Below are positions 1 to 8,456 of a DNA stretch of 28,311 nt, one piece after another; position 1 is the first letter of the stretch; each line of letters opens with the position of its first letter. This stretch comes from an uncultured Porphyromonadaceae bacterium. GTDB taxonomy: Bacteria; Bacteroidota; Bacteroidia; Bacteroidales; Muribaculaceae. The notes beneath the pieces were generated by a model. That model was not told where the DNA came from, ran no database searches, and was given only the letters and a program-made list of their open reading frames with translations. A program made the position numbers and the translations under genes. The DNA is taken from contig CAMVDK010000005.1 in NCBI GenBank assembly GCA_947166165.1, positions 1 to 28,311 on the forward strand. Reading direction: 5' to 3'.

Positions 1-1275
1 ACCGTCGCCGCTCACATCGGCGGCGGCAACGCTCGGCGCTTTGTCCAGCAGGATATTGATGATGATGTTCATGTCGTCGACGTCGACCATGTGGTTGCCA
101 TCGACATCGCTCGCGAGCACGTCGGGGTTCCACGTCTCGATGTGGATGAAGCGGTTCCAAATGGTGTTGGATCAGTAGGTGGTCTCGCTGCCCTCGGGCA
201 CATAGAGCGTGCATGCCGACATGCTCACACCGGCAAACGACGTGTCGTAGGCAGCGGCCAGGCGCTTGCTCGACACGTACAGGCGCTTGAGCCCCGTGGC
301 TCCGATGGCATGCTGGTCGAGCAAGACCACGCCACGGCCCAGGTCGAGCGTTTCCAGCATTGGGCAGCTGCCTATGGCGTAAGAACTCAGCTCGGTCACC
401 GAGTCGGGAATCCTGAGCGACTTCATGCCCGCGATGCCATAGAAGGCTTGGTAGCCTATTGTGGTCACGCCCTCAGGCACCATAGTCGTGCTGCATCCCA
501 GCACCAGGGTGTTGGTGCCCGTCTCGATGAGCGCGTTGCAGTCGTTGCGCGAGTCATACTTCGGATTGCCGGGGTCGACCACGATTGAAGTGATGTTGCG
601 GCTGCCCGCCACCACCTCGCGCGCAAATCCAATCTCGGTGAGCGATGCCGGCAGCACTAGCCCCTTCAGGTTGGCCTGGTTGGCGAGTGCCCCTCGGCAG
701 ATGGCCACGGTGCCAGGCTTGATGTCCACGATGGTGCCGGCCGGCATGGTGCCGATGTAGTCGTAGGCCACGGCACCCACGTAGAGCATGCCGTCGGGCT
801 GGTTCTTGAGCCATGCCGTACCCTTGAAGGCATCTTTGCCCACTTCGGTCACCCGGCCATGGATGTTGATTTCAGACAAAGCCCATTTGCCGGCGAAAGC
901 CTCTTAGCCGATTCTGGTCACCGTGGTTGGAAGCGACAACGAGTTCAGTGCGCCTGACTCATAATACATGAATGCTTTTTTGCCTATGGCCACAACGCTG
1001 TACTCCACGCCCATGTCGACGATGGTCGAAGGCACGTCCAAGGTGTCGGGCAAACGGCGGATTCCTTTGACGTAATCCTCGTTCAGATTGTAGTCATAGG
1101 GAACCACCGTTGCCGTGTGGTTGGACTTGTTCAGAACGTAGGCCAAATGGTCGATAAAAACATCATATTGTTCGTTTATCGCACTCAAGGGCAGGCACGT
1201 CAGCACCACGGCCGTTAGCGCGGCACACAACCGCGCTGCTCGTGGCAGATTTTGATGAAAAGCAAAGGTACACAT
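1..1275 (-). pseudogene. BspA-like leucine-rich-repeat secreted protein with dockerin-like C-terminus, broken by two in-frame stops (partial at left edge)
   Basis: Reading leftwards from ATG at 1275, the product starts with a signal peptide (n-region RAAR, hydrophobic core, cleavage near LPLSA, about residue 32). BspA/LRR_5-type repeats follow, with phrases such as YSVVAIGKKAF, LPTTVTRIG, SLRIPDSVTEL and LYVPEGSETTY. A TAA at 904-906 interrupts the frame after VTRIG, and the same frame resumes with EAFAGKWALSEINIHG. A TGA at 172-174 follows GSETTY, and the frame again continues with SNTIWNRF and then a dockerin-like calcium-loop repeat (SDVDGNHMVDVDDMNIII) and a second one (DVSGDG) cut by the window edge. 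Homology-like sequence flows through both stops with no frameshift, so this is one gene with two nonsense codons. Intact relatives are surface or secreted adhesin-like proteins; a function for this copy is not inferred. Sequencing error cannot be excluded. A TAnnTTTG match lies just inside the 5' end, so the start could be further downstream. Confidence 0.82.
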
Positions 1276-1339
1276 AGCAGCAATTTGATGATTAAGTTGA
1301 ATATTTTATAGAATTAGCATTCCTATATACAATAGTTCG

Positions 1340-1360
1340 GTAAATAATTTGTAAATAATT
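1340..1360. repeat. Tandem direct repeat GTAAATAATT in AT-rich spacer
   Basis: Two copies of GTAAATAATT (1340-1349 and 1351-1360) are separated by a single T, giving an 11-bp period. They lie in the AT-rich spacer upstream of the broken LRR gene, where base composition differs sharply from the GC-rich coding DNA. They could be an upstream promoter element or chance low-complexity sequence; nothing ties them to a function. Confidence 0.5.
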
Positions 1361-1373
1361 ATGTATATTTTAC

Positions 1374-1396
1374 AACTATCTGAAAATCAGATAGTT
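1374..1396. repeat. Perfect 10-bp inverted repeat (AT-rich hairpin)
   Basis: AACTATCTGA (1374-1383) is followed by AAA and then its exact reverse complement TCAGATAGTT (1387-1396). Neither side is followed by a T-run, so it is not a convincing terminator. It lies between the LRR pseudogene promoter region and the strong terminator at 1425-1467. Either a protein-binding dyad or an inactive terminator remnant is possible. Confidence 0.6.
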
Positions 1397-1413
1397 ATTA
1401 ACATAGTTTAGCA

Positions 1414-1467
1414 TTAAAAAAATTGGCTTATGGGTCAATTTGCAGGCTGAAAATTGACCCATAAGCC
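1414..1467 (-). terminator. Rho-independent terminator of the minus-strand HTCS/GH43/GH2/esterase operon
   Basis: A perfect 17-bp stem pairs 1425-1441 with 1451-1467 around a 9-nt loop. Read on the minus strand it is followed by a run of seven T residues (plus-strand A-run at 1416-1422). It begins 67 bp after the stop codon of the esterase gene, which is the last gene of the minus-strand operon. It separates that operon from the co-oriented LRR pseudogene. The plus-strand side is followed only by GGATTTT, so termination should mainly serve the minus strand. Confidence 0.88.
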
Positions 1468-1533
1468 GGATTTTACGAGTGTCCCGAAATCTGCCGTCAT
1501 GCACCTTCGACCGAGCATGGCGTGGCGTGGCGG

Positions 1534-3489
1534 CTAGCGGTCGGTGCGGAAGGGCGCCACAGGCAGGCCGCCGGTGCCGCGCAGGTTGTTGGGCGGGCAG
1601 TTGCCCCAGGCATAGCGCACGGCCACGGGCATGGTCACCTGCGGCGACCACACCGTCAGGGTGCGTCCGCTGGCCGTGGCCTGAGCCGGATGGAACACCA
1701 TGTCGGGGCCGGCCACGACGAGCCCTTGGGGCGCGGTGCCGTCGATGGTAACGGGTTGGTTGAATGTGAGTTCGATGCGCTGGCCGTACACGCGGTGGCC
1801 GGTGCATTGCGGCACTTGGTAGTGGCCCTTGTGGTAGGTGCCGGCCAGGGCTGCCAGTGCCAGACGGCGCGCCACCTCTTGTTTGTTCTTCGGATGGATG
1901 TCGTAGGGCTCGCCGATGTCGATGGCCACGGCCATGCCGGTGTGGTCGAGTGCCAGCGCGGCAGCTTGCGCCTCGCGCAGGAAGGCCCATGACGAGTTGG
2001 GCTGCACCACGGCAGGCTCCTGCCAGCCGGCAAGTTGCACAAAGTAGAAGGGCATTTCGGCATTGCGCCAGGCCCGCCGCCAGTCGTGAATCAACGCTTG
2101 AAACAGCGGTGTGTAGCCCTTCCAACGCGAGGCGTTCTCCTCGCCTTGGTACCAAATCACGCCCTTGACAGCGAAGCCGGCAAAGGGGTGCACCATGGCA
2201 TTATAGAGGTTGGCGGGATAGTTCTGGTGGTCGGGGTGGATGGCGCGGTAGGGGAGGTCGTCGAGCGCGACGCCGACGTGCCACCGCCACTCGCCGGCCA
2301 GGCTGATGACCTCGTCGCCGCAAGCTATGGCCAGCGCGGCAGCGTCGCCGCATATGCCTCCGAGCCCGCTCCCGTCCTTCACCTTGACGGTGATGATGGC
2401 CTTGCCGCCCTCGACGAGCCGGGCGGGCACGGTGTAGCTGCGCTCGATCCAGTAGCCGTCGGTGGTGCCTACCTGGTGGCCGTTGAACCAGGTAACGTCG
2501 AGGTCGTCGACCTTTCCCACCTTGAGCGTGAGTGTCTTGCCGCGCCAGTGGGCGGGAATGTGCACCACCTTCTGGAACCAGACGATGCCGTCGAAATTCT
2601 CGAGTCCCTGCCACTCCCACGCGTTGGGCAGCTGCATGGTCTTCCACTGGTCGCCCGTCTGCTCGCTGGTGGTCCACAAGGGCTGGCCATCGTGCATGCC
2701 GGCGTCGGCGCGGTCGTAGGCGGCCTGCCAGTCGAGCACGTCTTGCTCATACTTGCGGCACAGGGCGTCGCGGTCGCCATTGGCGGCCAGAATGGCCTGG
2801 GCGTTGCGCTGATGGTCGACCACTCCGGCGAGCGTCGGCGCGCTGGTCCACGCCTCGGCGGGCGTTCCGCCCCACGAGCTGTCGATTACGCCCACGGGCA
2901 CCTTCAGTTCCCGGTTCAGCTGCCGGGCGAAGAAATAGGCCACCGACGAGAAGTTGGCCACCGTGGCCGGCGAGCACACGGCCCATGCGCCGCCGGTCAC
3001 TTGCGGCTCGGCGGCTGGCGAGAGCGCTGTGACGTGCTTGCTCTGGAGCAGGCGTATTTCGGGGTGGCTGGCAGCAGCGACTTCCTGCTCGTAGTTGAGC
3101 ACCTTTCCCCATCCCTCGACGGGCATCTCCATGTTGCTCTGCCCCGAGCAGAACCATACCTCGCCGGCGAGCACGTTGCTGAGCGTGAGGCGGTCGCCGT
3201 CGTCGACAACGATGGTGAACGGGCCGCCGGCTTTGGGCGTGGGCAGGCCGACGGCAAACGTGCCGTCGGGGCCGATGGGGGCCGTGAAGGCCTTGCGGCT
3301 CCAGCTGGCCGTGACGCGCACTTGCCCCGAGCGGTCGGACCGCCCGCTGACGTTGAGCGTGGATTGCTGCTGGACGACCATGTCGTCGGACAGGTAGGCA
3401 GGCAGGGTGACTCGTGCCTGTGCAGTGAAGAGCGAGGCGGCAGCCGCCAGGGTCAGCGCGCAGTGGCGCATGTGCAAGAGAGATTTCAT
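1534..3489 (-). CDS. SASA-family carbohydrate O-acetylesterase (sialate O-acetylesterase-like), exported
   Basis: This 651-residue protein has a signal peptide (cleavage near FTAQA, residue 25) and the SGNH/SASA signature GQSNME with the likely nucleophile Ser118. The late block DIHPKNK supplies Asp530 and His532 as the expected catalytic partners. VKGVIWYQGEENA is another family block. Between the two halves (about residues 245-370) sits a beta-sandwich resembling a GH2 sugar-binding domain (NAWEWQG, VWFQKVVHIP, TWFNGHQVG), which is normal for this family. Family members remove O-acetyl groups from sialic acid or from other sugars, and sequence alone does not say which. The start at 3489 was chosen because the signal peptide follows it and it lies 17 bp after the GH2 stop; the longer open frame upstream overlaps GH2. 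It is the last gene of the operon, with the terminator just downstream. Confidence 0.9.
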   Translation of the reverse strand: MKSLLHMRHCALTLAAAASLFTAQARVTLPAYLSDDMVVQQQSTLNVSGRSDRSGQVRVTASWSRKAFTAPIGPDGTFAVGLPTPKAGGPFTIVVDDGDRLTLSNVLAGEVWFCSGQSNMEMPVEGWGKVLNYEQEVAAASHPEIRLLQSKHVTALSPAAEPQVTGGAWAVCSPATVANFSSVAYFFARQLNRELKVPVGVIDSSWGGTPAEAWTSAPTLAGVVDHQRNAQAILAANGDRDALCRKYEQDVLDWQAAYDRADAGMHDGQPLWTTSEQTGDQWKTMQLPNAWEWQGLENFDGIVWFQKVVHIPAHWRGKTLTLKVGKVDDLDVTWFNGHQVGTTDGYWIERSYTVPARLVEGGKAIITVKVKDGSGLGGICGDAAALAIACGDEVISLAGEWRWHVGVALDDLPYRAIHPDHQNYPANLYNAMVHPFAGFAVKGVIWYQGEENASRWKGYTPLFQALIHDWRRAWRNAEMPFYFVQLAGWQEPAVVQPNSSWAFLREAQAAALALDHTGMAVAIDIGEPYDIHPKNKQEVARRLALAALAGTYHKGHYQVPQCTGHRVYGQRIELTFNQPVTIDGTAPQGLVVAGPDMVFHPAQATASGRTLTVWSPQVTMPVAVRYAWGNCPPNNLRGTGGLPVAPFRTDR

Positions 3490-3506
3490 GTAGCGTGTGG
3501 TTTTTT

Positions 3507-6434
3507 TTATTTGCAAGGTGTGGATGAAGTGGTTGCTTGCCCGCCGACCAGGCCGGGCGAGGTGACGGCCACGGTGATGGGGCCGGGCGTGAAGGTGGTG
3601 CGCACCGCCACGCGCATCAGCCCGCCCTCGGCCTGCAGCTCGTGGTCGCCGGGGGCGTGGTAGCTCAGTGGCTGGCCTTCGGCGACATAGAAGTTGTAGG
3701 ACCCCTTGTAGGTGCCGTGGCCGCTGACGTCGAAGTGGAGGACATTGTCGGCCATGGGGCACCAGCGTCCCTGCTCGTCGACCACGGTAGCGGTGACAAT
3801 CAACGCGTCGGAGCCATTGGCGCGCAAGGCGAACTGGCGCCCCTGCGCGTCGGCCGGCTGCGGCTCGATGCTCACCTGGATGTGGTGCGGCGCTCCGGCG
3901 GTGTGCACAGCGTCGGAGCACACGGGCCGGCCGTGCTCGTCGAGGCCTACAGCCTTCAGCTCGCCGGGTTGCCACTCGATGCCGGGCCACGTGCAGCGGC
4001 GCGTGGCGGGGTGGGGCGTGGCGGTGCCCAACGAGCGTCCGTTGAGCCACAGCTCCACGGCGGGGCAGTTGCTCCAGGCGTCGACCTGCTGCACGCCGTT
4101 CAGGTTCCAGTGGCTCTGCAGCGCCACGCCGGGTCTGACACTGTAGGGCACCCAGAGTGCTCGCTCATAGATGCGGTAGATGAGTTTCGGGAATCGGTTG
4201 GCGTCCATGGCGCAAGAGCCGAGGCTCTTCTGGTTGCGCCGCCCGTTCAGATAGATGGTGTAGCCCTCGCCATAGGTCTCGGCGAGCATCCAGTGAATCC
4301 AGCCGGCGGCCCGGTGCTGCAGGTCGTCGAGGTAGTTCTGCACATAGAACGAGGCGAAAGCCTTCTCGTTGCTGTAGTCGTCGCGCGCGATGCACCAGCT
4401 CGGGATTCCGCTCCAGTTGGTGCCATAGACCTCGGTGTTGAGCGAGGGGTAGCCGGGCTGCTTCTCGTAGCGGTTGGTGTAACCGACCACGATGTTGCTG
4501 TCGGGTTCCCACTGCGGCGGGAAGCCGTCGCGGTTGAGCACGATGCGCGGCGCGATGAAGTCGACCTGCTCGGCAATCTGCCGCGTGTACAGGGGGAGAT
4601 ACTTTTCGCCCTCGTAGGCCAGGCCGTTGTTCGACTCCCAGACGATGACGGCCGGGCTGTTGCGCATGGCCACCATCAGGTCGCGGTCATACTCGCGCTT
4701 GTAGGTGAGTGCTGGCTCGTCCTTGAGTGCCCACTCGTTGTCGCCGCTGTCGACGATGAGCATCACGCCCAGCGCGTCACAGGCTTCGACGGCCTCGGGA
4801 AATGGCGGCTGATGGCCCACGCGCAGCACGTTGCCGCCGCAGCGGGCTATGCGCCAGATGTCGGCCCACTGCAGCGCCTGCGGCACAGCGGCACCAAGCG
4901 CGGGATAGATGTTGCGGTTGCCAAACCCGCGCAGGATGCACCGCTCGCCGTTGATGTAGCAGTAGTCGTGGTCCCAGTGCACGGTGCGCAGCCCCATGTG
5001 CTCGGTGCGTGTGTCCACAAGCCGCCCGTCGGCCTCGACACGCCGCTCGACGGTGTAGCGGTAGGGGGTGCCGTTCATGCCCACGGGATACCACAGCGTG
5101 GCGCGGGGTATGGAGTCGGTGTGGTCGAAGCGCGCTGTGACCCCGGCGGCCACGAGCTGGCGCTGCGTGAAGTCGAGCACCCGCCGCCCGCGGTGGTCCT
5201 TGACGATGGTGCGCAACTCGATGCGGCACGGGCGCGGGCCGGTGTTCACGACCTGGGTGAGCCAGCGCGCCACAGCGGTGCTGCCTTGCAGTCTCACGGT
5301 GCCCTGGTAGGTGCCCCAGGTGCCCATGGGCGAATAGGCGTTCAGGGGGATGTGCACGGGGTCGACCACGTGCATCCTCACGGCGGCCACGATGCCCCCC
5401 ATGGCCTGCCCGAAGCCTTCGTTCTCGGCAAAGCGCGGCCAGGTGAAGAAGGTGCCATCGGCGTTGCTCACCCTGACGGCCAGCACGTTGTCGGAGCCGT
5501 CGAAGTGCAGCCAGTCGGTGGCATCGATCACAAAGGGCAGCGAGCTGCCCACGTGGGTCACGACACCGGGCTGCGGCACCTGCGTGTTGCCCGCAATGGG
5601 GTGCCCGTTGACGTAGACCGTGGCACCGATGTTCACACTCTCGAACTCGATGAGCACCCGCCGGCGGCGGTCCGACTTGCCGAGCGAGAGGTGCTTGCGA
5701 TACCAGGCCTCGCCGCGCCAGCAGCGCTCGCCGGTGGTGGCGTTGAGGTAGGTGTCGAGCTCGTTGTAGCAGTGCGGAATGCCCACCTGCTGCCATGCCG
5801 AGTCGTCGAGGTCGGGAGCGCTGTAGTAGGTATCGGGGTGCGCGTTGCTGCGCGGGTGCACGACGAACTCGGCCAGCTGCGCGGGCAGGGGCCGGCGGTC
5901 GCTGCCCGTGAGTGCCGCCAAGCACACGCGCACGTAGCGGCACGAGTCGGTGGCAGGCACCATGCAGGCCGTGCTCACCACCACGGCGGCATAGCCCACG
6001 GTGCCGTTGACGGCAGTGATGTCGTTGACGGTGACGGGCGAGCAGGCTTGCCACTCGCCGGCCGTGGCAAGCGGACGCCAGCGGTGGCCGTCGTCGCTGA
6101 GCTCGACGAGCAGGCGCGCAGCCACGACCGAGTCGCCTGCAAATTGCAGCTCGTTGCGGCTCAGAGGCTTGACGCTCAGCAGGTCGACCTGCAGGGTGTC
6201 GTGGCCCGCGGCGCGCCACAGGGTGGCCGGCCGGCCGTCGTTCACCTCGGCCACCCGTTGGCCCCGGCAAGTGACATCGAGTCCTGCGGCGAGGTTCGAC
6301 TCCGACTTGACCACCCTGGTGAAGCGCCACGGCGTAGTGCCAAGGTCGACCACACGCGCCGACGCTGCAAGCGCGCACAGCAGCACGGCCGCCAGCACGG
6401 CGGCACGGCCGTTGCGGGTGAGTGCAACCGGCAT
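3507..6434 (-). CDS. Glycoside hydrolase family 2 protein with embedded discoidin (F5/8C)-like domain
   Basis: This 975-residue exported protein has a signal peptide ending near ALAASA. Residues 28-40 (VVDLGTTPWRFTR) look like the opening of a GH2 sugar-binding domain. A discoidin/F5/8C-like block follows at about 44-194 (NLAAGLDVTCRG, EVNDGRPATLW, LLVELSDDGHRW, RYVRVCL), and the sugar-binding domain then resumes (DDSAWQQVGIPHCYNE). An Ig-like domain (about 380-475), a TIM barrel (about 480-775) and C-terminal beta-sandwich modules complete it. Glu668 in LNTEVYG matches the GH2 nucleophile. The usual Asn-Glu acid/base motif is replaced: VIVWESNNG places Gly604 where Glu is expected, with Glu600 nearby. 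Substrate is unknown; beta-galactosidase or a related activity is possible. The ATG lies 2 bp after the stop of the upstream propeller gene, implying translational coupling. Confidence 0.88.
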   Translation of the reverse strand: MPVALTRNGRAAVLAAVLLCALAASARVVDLGTTPWRFTRVVKSESNLAAGLDVTCRGQRVAEVNDGRPATLWRAAGHDTLQVDLLSVKPLSRNELQFAGDSVVAARLLVELSDDGHRWRPLATAGEWQACSPVTVNDITAVNGTVGYAAVVVSTACMVPATDSCRYVRVCLAALTGSDRRPLPAQLAEFVVHPRSNAHPDTYYSAPDLDDSAWQQVGIPHCYNELDTYLNATTGERCWRGEAWYRKHLSLGKSDRRRRVLIEFESVNIGATVYVNGHPIAGNTQVPQPGVVTHVGSSLPFVIDATDWLHFDGSDNVLAVRVSNADGTFFTWPRFAENEGFGQAMGGIVAAVRMHVVDPVHIPLNAYSPMGTWGTYQGTVRLQGSTAVARWLTQVVNTGPRPCRIELRTIVKDHRGRRVLDFTQRQLVAAGVTARFDHTDSIPRATLWYPVGMNGTPYRYTVERRVEADGRLVDTRTEHMGLRTVHWDHDYCYINGERCILRGFGNRNIYPALGAAVPQALQWADIWRIARCGGNVLRVGHQPPFPEAVEACDALGVMLIVDSGDNEWALKDEPALTYKREYDRDLMVAMRNSPAVIVWESNNGLAYEGEKYLPLYTRQIAEQVDFIAPRIVLNRDGFPPQWEPDSNIVVGYTNRYEKQPGYPSLNTEVYGTNWSGIPSWCIARDDYSNEKAFASFYVQNYLDDLQHRAAGWIHWMLAETYGEGYTIYLNGRRNQKSLGSCAMDANRFPKLIYRIYERALWVPYSVRPGVALQSHWNLNGVQQVDAWSNCPAVELWLNGRSLGTATPHPATRRCTWPGIEWQPGELKAVGLDEHGRPVCSDAVHTAGAPHHIQVSIEPQPADAQGRQFALRANGSDALIVTATVVDEQGRWCPMADNVLHFDVSGHGTYKGSYNFYVAEGQPLSYHAPGDHELQAEGGLMRVAVRTTFTPGPITVAVTSPGLVGGQATTSSTPCK

Positions 6435-6436
6435 GG

Positions 6437-8416
6437 CTACAAGACGATTTTGCGGCACAGGCGCTGATTGGCACCCGCCGCGCTGACGATAACGATGCCG
6501 CACGCCTCTAGCGGCAGCAGTCCCTCGCCCTGCACACCTGCCGCGGCTAGCACGCTGCCGGCGGGGTTGTAGACGGTGAGGTGCACGGGCGAGTCGACGC
6601 GGTAGCGTATGCCCCCAGGAGCCGGCTCGAGCTGCAGTGCCGCCGATGCCTCGATGGTGGTCACTGCCGACGATTGGTGGGTGAACTCGCCGGTGGCGAA
6701 GGCGCTGGCCGCGCCGGCGCCGTCGATGGTCTGCACACCCCACTCGTAGGTGCGTCCGGGCGTCAGGCCGATGCGGTAGATGCAGGTGTTGAGCGCCGTG
6801 GTCAGCGCGTTCACCTTGAGGCGGCCGGTGGCCGCGTCGGCGGGGATGAGCGCCATCATGTGGCCTGTGCCCTTTTCGCGCACATAGATGTTGTAGCGCA
6901 AGGCTTGCTGCGGGGTCTCGGCAGCGGTGGCCTGCTGCCAGTGCAGCACGACGTGCGTGCCGTCGTCCGCAGTGCTCGCGCCCAGGCCCCGGGGCGGAGC
7001 GGGCAGCTGGTTGGCCGCCACGTTGCTCTCGTTGCGCCACAGCTGCGTGGCGCAGCCGCGGCTGCACGTGCCGCTGCACCAGCCCGAGAACCAGGCATCG
7101 AGACGCCCGTCGTTGTCGACATCGACCAGGTGGTGGCTGCCATGGGTGACCCGGGCGAAGCTGCCAAGCTTGCCGAACGGGTCGTTGTAGTAGGCGCCGT
7201 GGACGGCAAAGTTGAAATCGCCCTGGTTCAGGTAGAGCCAGGTGGTGTGCTCGTGTGTGGCGCCATGCCCGCCCACGAGCATGTCGGTCAGGCCGTCGTT
7301 GTTCACGTCGCCAAAGGCAAGCTGCCCGCCGTCGATGCCCTCGAGGTCGAGCCCCTCGACAAGGGCGAACTTGCGGCTGCCCAAGTTGCGGCATATGGCG
7401 AAGTGCTTGCGCCCGGTGTCGCTGTACACGCCGGTGAGCACCACATCGGGGCGGCCGTCGCCATCGAGGTCGGCCACGCTCGACGAGCCGTCGGTGAGCG
7501 GCAGGGTGGGCAGGGCGTCGCCCGGCACGAACGTGCCGTTGCCACGGTTCCAGTAGACGTAGGCCTCGGCGTTGCGCGTGTGTCCGTAGCCGGTGGTGAG
7601 CAGGTCGAGCGCGCCGTCGCCGTCGAGGTCGCTGAGCACCACGCTGCCGTCGGTGAGCCCGTGGAGCTGCTGCCCGCCCTCGAGTGGAGCGTCGATGAGC
7701 TGGAAGTGGCGGCCGTCGACGTTGCGGTAGAGCCTGACCACACGCAGCGCCTCCTCGGGGTGCTGCTCGGCCATGCGGGCCACGTCGTCGAAACCGGCGA
7801 TTGCCAGGTCGGTGAGCCCATCGCCGTCGATATCGCCTGCGGCGGTCCAGTTGTGGGCCTTGCCGCCGGTGAGCCCGCCAAAGAGCGGAGCCACGCCGTG
7901 GTCGTCGACCCGCTCGAACGTGCCGTCGCCGTTGCCCAGATAGAGGTAGGCTCTCAGAGCCTGCACGGGCGTGCCGGCGTCGCGCCAGCCATAGTCCCAC
8001 TGCGCGATGCCCGACACGAAGAGGTCGAGCCGCCCGTCGGCGTTGGCGTCGAGCCACACCGGGCATGAGAATGCCAGCGAAGCGAATGGCGCAATCGACA
8101 TCCGGGCAAAGGTAGCATCGCCCTGGTTGTGGTAGAGGTTGCTGTAGATCACATGGCTGTCGATCATCGGGTTCATGTCGCTGTACCACAGGTCGAGCGC
8201 GCCGTCGCCGTCGTAGTCGCCCCAGGCGGCTCCGGTGTAGGTGGCGTGGTAGAACTCGCCGGCGGGGTTGCCCCCTTGCGCCTTTTGTGCCGGCACGGGA
8301 GCGGCGACTTTTGCAAACTTGACCAGGTCGGGCGACCCGGGTGTCTGTGCCGAGGCTGCGTGCGGCAGGCCGCCAAGCAGAGCCGCCGCTGTGAGCAGAG
8401 ATAGAGTTCGGTTCAT
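6437..8416 (-). CDS. FG-GAP/VCBS repeat beta-propeller protein with FnIII domain and probable T9SS C-terminal sorting domain
   Basis: This 659-residue protein has a signal peptide (cleavage after AASA, residue 22). Seven calcium-binding FG-GAP/VCBS motifs follow: GDYDGDGALDL (66), LDANADGRLDL (121), GDIDGDGLTDL (193), SDLDGDGALDL (261), ADLDGDGRPDV (314), GDVNNDGLTDM (368) and VDVDNDGRLDA (430). Seven repeats would close a seven-bladed propeller. Residues about 470-580 look like an FnIII domain (LRYNIYVREKG, GRTYEWGVQTIDG). The last 60 residues (VHLTVYNPAGSVL to RLCRKIVL) resemble the Por/type IX secretion type A sorting domain, suggesting export across the outer membrane. No catalytic motif was recognised, so a surface glycan-binding or adhesive role is inferred. 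It sits between GH43 and GH2 in the operon, which makes glycan binding more likely than housekeeping. Confidence 0.88.
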   Translation of the reverse strand: MNRTLSLLTAAALLGGLPHAASAQTPGSPDLVKFAKVAAPVPAQKAQGGNPAGEFYHATYTGAAWGDYDGDGALDLWYSDMNPMIDSHVIYSNLYHNQGDATFARMSIAPFASLAFSCPVWLDANADGRLDLFVSGIAQWDYGWRDAGTPVQALRAYLYLGNGDGTFERVDDHGVAPLFGGLTGGKAHNWTAAGDIDGDGLTDLAIAGFDDVARMAEQHPEEALRVVRLYRNVDGRHFQLIDAPLEGGQQLHGLTDGSVVLSDLDGDGALDLLTTGYGHTRNAEAYVYWNRGNGTFVPGDALPTLPLTDGSSSVADLDGDGRPDVVLTGVYSDTGRKHFAICRNLGSRKFALVEGLDLEGIDGGQLAFGDVNNDGLTDMLVGGHGATHEHTTWLYLNQGDFNFAVHGAYYNDPFGKLGSFARVTHGSHHLVDVDNDGRLDAWFSGWCSGTCSRGCATQLWRNESNVAANQLPAPPRGLGASTADDGTHVVLHWQQATAAETPQQALRYNIYVREKGTGHMMALIPADAATGRLKVNALTTALNTCIYRIGLTPGRTYEWGVQTIDGAGAASAFATGEFTHQSSAVTTIEASAALQLEPAPGGIRYRVDSPVHLTVYNPAGSVLAAAGVQGEGLLPLEACGIVIVSAAGANQRLCRKIVL

Positions 8417-8456
8417 GTCGTATAAAAAAACTGATGTGGAGATGAGATGTGATTAT

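Noticed and set aside
1263..1270. TACCTTTG (minus strand) as a promoter -7 box just inside the LRR pseudogene
   Set aside because: It would place the transcription start after the chosen ATG and leave no good start before the signal peptide, and no -33 box is at the right distance. Kept only as a caution on the start.
1..1275. Two or three separate small genes in the LRR region
   Set aside because: The pieces share one frame and family-like sequence continues across both stops, so a single disrupted gene is the simpler reading.
3490..4050. N-terminal extension of the esterase frame back to 4050
   Set aside because: The extension overlaps GH2, is Arg/Pro/His-rich, and the signal peptide begins at the Met at 3489.
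3537..8068. Plus-strand open frames of 976 and 495 codons antisense to the minus-strand GH2 and FG-GAP genes
   Set aside because: No family features; composition is that of complement-strand shadows of GC-rich genes.
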